From CAVVKW01 sp963749035 (GTDB taxonomy: Bacteria > Verrucomicrobiota > Verrucomicrobiia > Chthoniobacterales > JAATET01), in assembly GCA_963749035.1 (NCBI GenBank), contig CAVVKW010000005.1:248001-312000 (forward strand): a stretch of 64,000 bases of DNA. The letters are read 5' to 3'. Position 1 is the stretch's first letter, and the number at the start of each line of letters is the position of its first letter. Shown here piece by piece: positions 52,594 through 59,259 of the stretch. Under the pieces are notes generated by a model that ran no database searches, had not been told where the DNA came from, and saw only the letters and a program-made list of their open reading frames with translations. The translations under genes were made by a program, and so were the position numbers.

Positions 52594-54059
52594 GTAACGA
52601 CTCCTCCGCCACCGTCTCCAAGGTTTGGAATTACGCGCACGTCCTGAAAAATGCCGGTGTCGGTTACGGGGATTACGTGGAGCAAATCACGTATTTGCTC
52701 TTTCTAAAGTTGGCCGACGAGATGACCGAGCTGGGCTTCGACAATCCCATCCCGGATGCATTCAAGTGGTCCGAGCTGAGCAGCAAGAGCGGCGACGCGC
52801 TTGAAATTCACTACCGCCACACCCTCGAGAACCTCGGCAAAGAGCCCGGCCTCGTCGGCATCATCTTCCGCAAGGCCCAGAACAAAATCTCCAACCCCTC
52901 CGACCTCCAGCGCGTCATCAAGATGATCGCCGACGAGGATTGGTCCGGCATGGACGTCGACATCAAGGGCGCCATCTACGAAGGCCTGCTCGAAAAGACC
53001 GCCAGCTCGTCGGACAAGGGAGCCGGCCAATACTTCACGCCGCGCCCGCTGATCCGCGCCATCGTCGAGGTCATGGGTCCTGAGCCAGGACAGGCGATTG
53101 GGGATCCGGCTTGTGGGACGGGGGGGTTCCTCCTGGCGGCTCACGACTACATTTCCCAGCACAACAAGCTCGACCGGGCCGCGATGAAGCACCTCCGCAC
53201 CGAGGCCCTGCGCGGCACCGACATCGTCCCCGGCGTCGTCAGTCTCTGTGCGATGAACCTCTACCTCCACGGCATCGGCTCCACCGCCGACGCCAACGAC
53301 CCGCCCGTCGACCGCGCCGACGCCCTCGCGCAGCCCAGCGGCAGGAAGTTCGACATGATCCTGGCGAACCCGCCCTTTGGCAAAAAAGGCGGCTACACCA
53401 TCGTCGGCGACGACGGCAAGATCTCGACCGAAAAGCAGGAATACGAGCGCGACGAATTCTGGGCGACGACCAGCAACAAACAGCTCAACTTCCTCCAGCA
53501 CATCGTCAGCGAACTCAAAGTCGGCGGCGCAGCAGCCGTCGTGCTCCCTGACAACGTCCTCTTCGAAGGCGGCGCGGGGGAAACCATCCGCCGCGAACTC
53601 CTCAAGCGCTGCAACGTCCACACGTTGCTGCGCCTGCCCACCGGCATCTTCTACGCGCAAGGCGTTAAGGCCAACGTCCTCTTCTTTACCCGCAAAGAAG
53701 CCAGCGAAAAGCCCTGGACCAAGGATCTCTGGATCTACGACCTCCGCACCAACCAGCACTTCACCCTCAAGACCAATCCTCTTGCGACGAAGGACCTGAC
53801 GGATTTCATTGGTGTCTACCAGCCGGGCAAGGTCGCGAAGCGCAAAGAAACCGAGCGCTTCAAGAAGTTCGCCTACGACGAGATCGTCGCGAGAGACAAA
53901 GCCAACCTCGACATCTTCTGGCTGAAGGACGAAAGCCTCGAAGACAGCGAGAACCTCCCGGCGCCCGCGGTGTTAGCCGCCGAGATCGTGGAATCGCTCG
54001 AAGCCGCGCTGGAGGAGTTTCGAGCCGTGGAGGGAGCGCTTGCCTCCAAGGCAGATTGA
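52590..54059 (+). CDS. hsdM: type I restriction-modification DNA methyltransferase subunit
   Basis: 489 residues, full length. The N-terminal helical domain begins TVSKVWNYAHVLKNAGVGY. The SAM site is GDPACGTGGFLLAAHDY (about 171-187) and the catalytic motif IV is MILANPPFGKKGGY (about 255-268), the NPPF of N6-adenine methyltransferases. It forms the M2S methylase with HsdS and protects host sites. The gene order R-fic-S-ATPase-rhuM-M is unusual, and a truncated second hsdM lies at 51267. Confidence 0.97.
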   Translation: MSNDSSATVSKVWNYAHVLKNAGVGYGDYVEQITYLLFLKLADEMTELGFDNPIPDAFKWSELSSKSGDALEIHYRHTLENLGKEPGLVGIIFRKAQNKISNPSDLQRVIKMIADEDWSGMDVDIKGAIYEGLLEKTASSSDKGAGQYFTPRPLIRAIVEVMGPEPGQAIGDPACGTGGFLLAAHDYISQHNKLDRAAMKHLRTEALRGTDIVPGVVSLCAMNLYLHGIGSTADANDPPVDRADALAQPSGRKFDMILANPPFGKKGGYTIVGDDGKISTEKQEYERDEFWATTSNKQLNFLQHIVSELKVGGAAAVVLPDNVLFEGGAGETIRRELLKRCNVHTLLRLPTGIFYAQGVKANVLFFTRKEASEKPWTKDLWIYDLRTNQHFTLKTNPLATKDLTDFIGVYQPGKVAKRKETERFKKFAYDEIVARDKANLDIFWLKDESLEDSENLPAPAVLAAEIVESLEAALEEFRAVEGALASKAD

Positions 54060-54094
54060 TCGGTGAGCAGTAATCAGCAAAAAGAACCACACTC

Positions 54095-55015
54095 ATGGCT
54101 GTTCCCGAACTCGACCAAATTCGACGCCCCGCTCTTGACCTGCTTTCAAAAGTGGGTCGGCTGACCTCGATTGCTGAAGTTTTCGATCTACTCGCTCCGC
54201 ATTTTGAACTGAGTGAGGAGGACCTTACGGAGATGCTTCCAAGCGGGACCCAGCGGCGTTGGCATAACCGAGTCAATTGGGCGTGCTACGATCTCTATCG
54301 ATGCGGGGCACTGAATCGACCGGTAAAGGGCAAGTATGAGATCAACGGGGAGGGGCGAAGACTTCTCGAATCGGGGCCGGAAGTGCTCACGAGAAGCTAT
54401 CTCCGCCAGCAATCGACCGCATTCGACAAATTTCTGACGCCATCCGGGAAGTCCGTTGGCGGATCAAAGAAAGTGGTCGTCGCACCGGGCGATGGCGAAA
54501 CGCCGGAGGAGCAGATCGATGGGGCCCTGGCTGAGCTAAGAACGAGCCTGCGGGTTGAGGTCGAGGAGAGTCTGAAGAAAATCGATCCGTTTCGATTCGA
54601 GCAAGTGGTGGTCGATCTGCTATTCGCGATGGGCTACGGCGGATCCAGGGCGGAGGCCGCCACGGTGACGAAGAGGTCCAATGACGAGGGGATCGACGGA
54701 ATCATCAACGAGGACCGGCTTGGATTGGACGTGATCTACGTTCAGGCGAAGCGCTGGCAGAATACGGTGGGCCGGAAGGAAATCCAAAGCTTTGTCGGCG
54801 CACTGGCTGGCAAGCAGGCGAACAAGGGTGTCTTCATCACCACCGGCGACTTTGCCTCCACTGCGACTGAATACGCAAAAATGGTCACTCAGAAGGTCAT
54901 CCTGATTGACGGTCCACGTCTCGCGGACCTGATGATCGAGCACGACATAGGCGTTTCCGCGACAAGGACGATTACGATCAAGCGGATCGACACGGACTAC
55001 TTCGAAGAGAACTGA
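54095..55015 (+). CDS. mrr: Mrr-type restriction endonuclease
   Basis: 306 residues. An N-terminal winged-helix Mrr_N domain (PELDQIRRPALDLLSKVGRL.. to about residue 95) and a C-terminal Mrr_cat domain: DPFRFEQVVVDLLFAMGYGG, NDEGIDGIINEDRLGLDVIY (Asp of GIDG) and VQAKRWQNTVGRKEIQSFVG (QxK). It cuts modified DNA. It follows hsdM by 35 bp and is probably part of the same transcript, so methyl-dependent and methyl-sensitive restriction are encoded together. Confidence 0.93.
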   Translation: MAVPELDQIRRPALDLLSKVGRLTSIAEVFDLLAPHFELSEEDLTEMLPSGTQRRWHNRVNWACYDLYRCGALNRPVKGKYEINGEGRRLLESGPEVLTRSYLRQQSTAFDKFLTPSGKSVGGSKKVVVAPGDGETPEEQIDGALAELRTSLRVEVEESLKKIDPFRFEQVVVDLLFAMGYGGSRAEAATVTKRSNDEGIDGIINEDRLGLDVIYVQAKRWQNTVGRKEIQSFVGALAGKQANKGVFITTGDFASTATEYAKMVTQKVILIDGPRLADLMIEHDIGVSATRTITIKRIDTDYFEEN

Positions 55016-55020
55016 GGTAA

Positions 55021-56088
55021 TTGGGCGTGCGGCTTCCGTTTTACGAAATCGATCCAGAGGTTTACTTGTTTCCGAAGAAGACGACGAGACCTGGGATTCG
55101 CGAGAATCGTGAAGAACCTGTAAGGCAGTGGTGCGCCCATGAGTTGCTCCGGGCCTACGGAATTCCTGTGGGTCAGATTGAATTCGAAAGGCAAGTAAGG
55201 GTTGGCTCGAAACGCTATCGGATAGATGTCTTGATCTCCAAGGGCGGCAAACCTTGGGCAGTTATCGAGTGCAAGGAGCGCAACAACAACAAGCACGAAG
55301 GTGGGATTGAACAAGCCCGCAGCTATGCAAATACCCACGGAATCAACGCCACGTTCATTATTTACACGAATGGGGACGTTTGGCGCGTGCAGCGCAGAAT
55401 TGGGGAGGATTGGGTGACTGTGCCGGATTTGCCGCAATGGCATGTCCCATCCACAGAAGAAACCATTGTTCCGATTCTACGAATGATCGACCTTCTGAAG
55501 CCATTACTTCATCAGATCGACCAGGATGTCGTTGGAGACGATGCCCTGAATTTCCTTGGGGCGATGCAGGTGCTTTTCAATGGCTCGAATTTGATCACAG
55601 AAGATAGTGATAAAAGCCTCGTCAATTCTTTGGACTACCTACTTCGAAGTATATGCTGCCCAGGTAATCATACGGCTTATCGTCGCGGTAAACTTTGCGA
55701 TGCCTATGGATGTTTTGAAAGATTCAGGCAAAGCACGGGGATGGATATGATCCTCCCCGAAGTGATGACGGAAACTGATGCTCGTTCCGAAATCCACGCG
55801 CTTTCTGTCGGTATCAATCAGTTGATTGAGTCTGAAAAAGAGGTGACGGGTGAGAGCTCGTTATTGCTTAGGCTGGCCAGTAGTCTTCTCCACTGTGGCT
55901 GGCGATTCGAGGGACGAAAGACGCGGGATATTCGAATCCCTTCAGAAGTTCATGGAGCCTTGAGAGAATATTTGAATCATGTCCTTGTTCTTAGATTGAA
56001 TGTGTCGCTTCCGGATGCGATCGATGCGATTACGTGCGGTGACATGAGAGATTACTGCAAACCTTCCAAGAGATTTGGTTGGTGGTAA
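55021..56088 (+). CDS. HSDR_N-domain (PD-(D/E)XK) protein
   Basis: 355 residues from TTG 55021, with GTG 55027 as an alternative; both lie within 12 bp of the mrr stop. The N-terminal half has REEPVRQWCAHELLRAYGIP, YRIDVLISKGGKPWAVIECK and EQARSYANTHGINATFIIYT, the stand-alone type I HsdR N-terminal nuclease domain with D..ExK. There is no helicase motor. The C-terminal half is of unknown fold. It may be an accessory nuclease of the island. AT-richer than hsdM. Confidence 0.8.
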   Translation: MGVRLPFYEIDPEVYLFPKKTTRPGIRENREEPVRQWCAHELLRAYGIPVGQIEFERQVRVGSKRYRIDVLISKGGKPWAVIECKERNNNKHEGGIEQARSYANTHGINATFIIYTNGDVWRVQRRIGEDWVTVPDLPQWHVPSTEETIVPILRMIDLLKPLLHQIDQDVVGDDALNFLGAMQVLFNGSNLITEDSDKSLVNSLDYLLRSICCPGNHTAYRRGKLCDAYGCFERFRQSTGMDMILPEVMTETDARSEIHALSVGINQLIESEKEVTGESSLLLRLASSLLHCGWRFEGRKTRDIRIPSEVHGALREYLNHVLVLRLNVSLPDAIDAITCGDMRDYCKPSKRFGWW

Positions 56089-56330
56089 ATCCAGTCCTAG
56101 CAACGGTCCTTTGGCGCTCTGGGCGGTGGTGGAGAAAGACGGCTCGGGCGCAGACGATGAGTCTCCCCGGATGGTGGGTAACGCCAACGGGGAAAGGCGC
56201 GGTAAGTGTCCAAAATCCGAAAAACCTACCCGGCGTAATCGAAGGCTACCGGAAAACACCGCTGACGGATGCGGAGGTAGATCTCATCCGGCGGCAGCTC
56301 GACGCTCTTTGTCGAGATGTCCGGCTGTAG
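56079..56330 (+). CDS. small protein of unknown function
   Basis: 83 codons overlapping the previous stop by 10 bp. The last 26 residues (KTPLTDAEVDLIRRQLDALC..) recur as a fragment at 57303-57386, which supports the frame being, or having been, coding. No domain was recognised. Confidence 0.4.
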   Translation: MVVNPVLATVLWRSGRWWRKTARAQTMSLPGWWVTPTGKGAVSVQNPKNLPGVIEGYRKTPLTDAEVDLIRRQLDALCRDVRL

Positions 56331-56360
56331 GCGTGAGAGCGGTGAGGATACGAATACAGT

Positions 56361-56440
56361 TTGAACCACAGATGGCGCAGATGGGCGCAGATGAATCCAA
56401 GTCTGGAAACGATCCGTGGTCATCCGTGACATCTGCGGTT
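56361..56440. repeat. dispersed palindromic repeat (CCACGGATT type, variant)
   Basis: Left arm TTGAACCACAGATGGCGCAG, right arm CATCCGTGACATCTGCGGTT. Confidence 0.75.
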
Positions 56441-56604
56441 GCGAGTGGTGCTTCTCTGGGACAAGATTTTCGGAACCCTGGACCCGGATTATGCGAGGCG
56501 GTTCTGAATGGAGGCCTTAGCAATTTTCCCGGCTCGCCACCTTGATCCCAACAAAGTCTTTTCTGCAGGATCGGCCTCGACCATGCTCGACGCTTTTCCA
56601 CCTC

Positions 56605-57273
56605 ATGAACCCGAGCGAAATTAAGAACATCTTCTGGGACGTTGATGGGGTTCTGGCGAACCTGAACCATGCCTACTTCCATTTCCTGACGGGGCATCCG
56701 AACTACCGGGATCGCTACGCGGGGTTGAAGTGGGAGCAATTGCCTGAGGTCCTGCCGATCGTTCCGGAGTATGGAGCGCTGGAGTTGAAGACGCACCCGG
56801 AGCTCGGGGCGGAGATGGATCGGGACTTCTGTGCTGACCAAGCCTGCTTCCGGAACCGCCCGCTCTACCCTCAAGTGATCGAAGTCCTCAAGCGGCTGAA
56901 TGAGCGCGGCTACCGTCAGTTCACGATGTCGGCGACCTTTGATGTCGAGGCGAAGACCGCCTACCTCAACGACATCCTCGCCCCGGTGAGCGACTTCCTG
57001 ACCATCGAATGCGTGCAGCACGGCGAGTTCATGCACGACACCGCCAAGAGCGACCGACTCCGGGTGTGCTATGAGAAGTATGCGCTCAACCCGGACGAAA
57101 CCATCCTTGTCGACGACCGCATCTACAACCAGCATGCCGCGATCGAGTCCGGGGCCCACCCGGTCCGCCTGCGCTGCGAGTTCACGACCGACCTCCCCGA
57201 AGAACTCGCCTGGATCCCCGAGTTTAAGGACGTCGAAGCCGTCGCCGATTGGCTGCTGGGCCGGGACGCGTGA
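56605..57273 (+). CDS. HAD-superfamily hydrolase (5'-nucleotidase-like)
   Basis: 222 residues from ATG 56605; the frame is open to 56542 but the earlier residues are not homologous-looking. Motif I NIFWDVDGVLANLN (the two catalytic Asp near residues 10 and 12), motif II TMSATFD, a motif III lysine in DTAKSDRLRVCYEKY, and motif IV NPDETILVDDRIYNQHAAIE are all present. A magnesium-dependent phosphatase; substrate unknown. It is flanked by two copies of the TPLT..EVDL..RRQLDA module, as if inserted into, or between copies of, a small gene. Confidence 0.85.
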   Translation: MNPSEIKNIFWDVDGVLANLNHAYFHFLTGHPNYRDRYAGLKWEQLPEVLPIVPEYGALELKTHPELGAEMDRDFCADQACFRNRPLYPQVIEVLKRLNERGYRQFTMSATFDVEAKTAYLNDILAPVSDFLTIECVQHGEFMHDTAKSDRLRVCYEKYALNPDETILVDDRIYNQHAAIESGAHPVRLRCEFTTDLPEELAWIPEFKDVEAVADWLLGRDA

Positions 57274-57302
57274 CGGGCACCTCGGCCGCGGCCTCATGCG
57301 AG

Positions 57303-57389
57303 TGACCGGACGACACCGCTGACGGCTGACGAGGTGGATCTGGTCCGGCGACAGCTGGATGCGCATTGTCGGAACGTCCGCATGTAGGC
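57303..57389 (+). pseudogene. fragment of the small gene at 56079 (copy 2 of its 3' end)
   Basis: About 87 bp reading RTTPLTADEVDLVRRQLDAH and on to a TAG at 57384-57386. It matches 56248-56333 over roughly three quarters of bases and has no start codon of its own in frame. The two copies enclose the HAD gene. Confidence 0.6.
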
Positions 57390-57478
57390 GGCGGATAGCG
57401 CTACGAACCCGAGATTCTACAAGGAGGAGGCCTGAGCGAAACGATCCTGCGGAGCCCCTGCGGGGCACCGCGGATTAA
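57390..57478. other. short non-coding stretch before the repeat-rich segment
   Basis: No gene supported. GGAGCCCCTGCGGGGCACC-like hairpins are present near 57451. The whole 57274-57733 interval is made of gene fragments and repeat arms. Confidence 0.4.
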
Positions 57479-57560
57479 TCCATCTGTGCTCATCCGTGAG
57501 ATCCGTGGTTCCAATTTATGCCTTATTAACCACTGATTTCACGGATGGACACGGATGAAT
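57479..57560. repeat. dispersed repeat, right arm then left arm
   Basis: Right-type arm CATCTGTGCTCATCCGTGAG.. (57479-57512) and left-type arm TAACCACTGATTTCACGGAT.. (57527-57560) with 14 bp between. Confidence 0.8.
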
Positions 57561-57598
57561 CTGATCTGACTCATGAGAGAATTCGTGCGGCGTGGTAA
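57545..57598 (+). pseudogene. GxxExxY 5'-end relic
   Basis: ATG inside a repeat arm, reading MDTDESDLTHERIRAAW then TAA. It parallels the intact GxxExxY N-terminus MGTDDPDLTHVVIGAAM at 57734. Only the first 17 codons remain. Confidence 0.7.
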
Positions 57599-57668
57599 AA
57601 GAAGCGGGACAAGAAATGGGGGGCGGGAGCTGAACGACTTCGCGGCGGAGGCGGATACCGAGTTTCAC

Positions 57669-57746
57669 CATCTGTGCTCATCTGTGAAATCCGTGGTTCC
57701 CATTCATGCGTTTTTTAACCACTGATTTCACGGATGGGCACGGATG
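57669..57746. repeat. dispersed repeat, right arm then left arm
   Basis: Right-type arm ATCTGTGCTCATCTGTGAAA.. (57669-57698) and left-type arm TTAACCACTGATTTCACGGA.. (57716-57746). The second arm contains the start codon of the GxxExxY gene. Confidence 0.82.
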
Positions 57747-58102
57747 ATCCTGATCTGACTCACGTGGTGATTGGTGCCGCGATGCGGGTGCTCAATGCTT
57801 TGAAGCCGGGTTTGGATGAGAAGCTTTATGAGCGGGCACTGGCCATTGAGTTGCGGAAGCAGGGGTTGCGGTGTGAGGCGCAGAAGCCGTTTGAGGTTTT
57901 CTATGACGGTCAGCTCATTGGCACGCTCGTGCCGGATTTGATCGTTGAGGAGCGACTGATTGTGGATGCCAAGGTCGTGTCTGCATTCAACGAGAGCCAT
58001 TTGGCGCAGATGCTTGGTTATCTGAACATCACCGGGATCAGGACAGCACTTTTGCTCAACTTCAAAGAGGCGAAGCTGGGGATTAAACGGGTTTCCAATT
58101 GA
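57734..58102 (+). CDS. GxxExxY protein (PD-(D/E)XK-like)
   Basis: 122 residues. KPGLDEKLYERALAIELRKQ holds the naming motif GxxExxY (here GLDEKLY), and GTLVPDLIVEERLIVDAKVV gives a PD..DxK core like that of PDDEXK nucleases. Start ATG 57734 lies inside a dispersed-repeat arm, so the first four codons are repeat sequence. A truncated twin lies 189 bp upstream and another repeat copy begins 18 bp after the stop. Function is unknown in the family; a nuclease acting on or spreading with the repeats is a possibility. Confidence 0.88.
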   Translation: MGTDDPDLTHVVIGAAMRVLNALKPGLDEKLYERALAIELRKQGLRCEAQKPFEVFYDGQLIGTLVPDLIVEERLIVDAKVVSAFNESHLAQMLGYLNITGIRTALLLNFKEAKLGIKRVSN

Positions 58103-58119
58103 TGGCCGTGGATTGGTTT

Positions 58120-58193
58120 TTAACCACGGATTCCACGGATTAGCACAGATAGGGTGATTCTGAATTTCTATTCATTTGTAGTTTCTGTGGTTT
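58120..58193. repeat. dispersed palindromic repeat after the GxxExxY gene
   Basis: Left arm TTAACCACGGATTCCACGGA.., central GATTCTGAATTTC, right arm GTAGTTTCTGTGGTTTC. The centre is shared with the copy at 58640. Confidence 0.78.
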
Positions 58194-58310
58194 CGATCCG
58201 GCCAGTGGCGCGTGTCACGGGTGGAGTTTTTTGGCGAGGCTGATTTCGGGGTGCTTGGGCTAGTTTCCTGTGGAGCGACCGTTGAGGGTTGGTGAAGCGA
58301 TGTAGGGACG

Positions 58311-58628
58311 ATGAAAAAGAAATGGTTTCTGACGTTGGCACTGCTTCCGGTTTTTCACCTGACAGCAGTGGAATTCGAATACCGCGTGATGCCGCTGGCC
58401 GAGATATTCAAGGGGCAGCCCGCGGCGATGGCAAAGATCGGCGACCTGATGGTGAAGGAGCCGAGCGCGCAGTTCACCCGCACCGACATGGATGCGGCGG
58501 ACTACGAGGAAGCACTGAATCGCCTCGCGGGCGAGGGGTGGGAGCTGGTGACGGTCAACAAGAGCAACTACTGGATCTTCCGCCGGCCGGCCAGTGTCGA
58601 AGGGGCGACGAATGAGGCGCCGGAGTAG
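58311..58628 (+). CDS. small secreted DUF4177-like protein
   Basis: 105 residues with signal peptide MKKKWFLTLALLPVFHLTAV. FEYRVMPLAEIF and EALNRLAGEGWELVTVNKSN followed by YWIFRR match the DUF4177 pattern (strand, helix, GWELV strand, YWIFRR). Role unknown. Followed at once by a dispersed repeat. Confidence 0.68.
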   Translation: MKKKWFLTLALLPVFHLTAVEFEYRVMPLAEIFKGQPAAMAKIGDLMVKEPSAQFTRTDMDAADYEEALNRLAGEGWELVTVNKSNYWIFRRPASVEGATNEAPE

Positions 58629-58639
58629 CCGACGCGAAT

Positions 58640-58712
58640 GACCACGGATGTCACAGGTGGAATGATTCTGAATTTCATAAATCTGTGCCTATCCGTGAAA
58701 TCCGTGGTTGAA
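58640..58712. repeat. dispersed palindromic repeat between convergent genes
   Basis: Left arm ACCACGGATGTCACAGG, centre GATTCTGAATTTC, right arm CTATCCGTGAAATCCGTGGT. It could serve as a bidirectional transcript end. Confidence 0.8.
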
Positions 58713-58722
58713 CCGCATTGTC

Positions 58723-59148
58723 TCAGTGGCCGCAGGTGCACGCGTATTCGGCGTAGTCGCAGGTCGGGCATTGGGCGAGGTTGACGTTGATGCGCTCGGT
58801 AACGGTTTCGCTGTCGGCATCGGTTTTGATGCGGACGACGGCGGGGACGGCGTTGCCTTCGGGGAGGGGGGCGTCGGAGGTGAGGGTGCCGTTGGTCTCG
58901 GTGAAGCTCAATTCCGTCGGGTTCGTGCGGTCTCCGGCGATGACTTCGACGGTCTGGTCGGCGACGGCGATGGGATTCAACGATTCGTCGAGGAAAGTGA
59001 TTTGCACGCGGCGGTCTTCGAGGACGGAAAATTCGGCGTGGGGGTCAACGCTCTCGATGACGCGGCCGCCGTTCGGGCCGGCGCGGCGGTCGTCGGCGGC
59101 TTCCGCGGAGATGGTGATGGCGAGGAGGATGATGAGGATGTTTTTCAT
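58723..59148 (-). CDS. small secreted Cys-rich-tail protein, probably metal-related
   Basis: 141 residues from ATG 59148 (MKNILIILLAITISAEA signal peptide). The body is a beta-rich domain (VDPHAEFSVLEDRRVQITFL, VVRIKTDADSETVTERI); the tail CPTCDYAEYACTCGH holds four Cys and one His, a likely metal site. It lies just downstream of the efflux operon on the same strand, separated by a repeat, so a periplasmic metal-binding role is plausible. Confidence 0.62.
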   Translation of the reverse strand: MKNILIILLAITISAEAADDRRAGPNGGRVIESVDPHAEFSVLEDRRVQITFLDESLNPIAVADQTVEVIAGDRTNPTELSFTETNGTLTSDAPLPEGNAVPAVVRIKTDADSETVTERINVNLAQCPTCDYAEYACTCGH

Positions 59149-59170
59149 GGTTATAGGTGGGTGAGTTTTT

Positions 59171-59253
59171 TGACCACGGATGGCACGGATGAGCACGGAT
59201 GGGTGAAGCTTCTCATGCATCCTATCCGTGCTCATCTGTGAAATCTGTGGTTC
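59171..59253. repeat. dispersed palindromic repeat after czcA
   Basis: Left arm GACCACGGATGGCACGGATG.., right arm CATCTGTGAAATCTGTGGTT; nearly symmetrical. Confidence 0.85.
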
Positions 59254-59259
59254 ATCGAT

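Noticed and set aside
56361..59253. Possible CRISPR array
   Set aside because: The repeats are palindromic arm pairs of differing length with genes between them, not short direct repeats with regular spacers.
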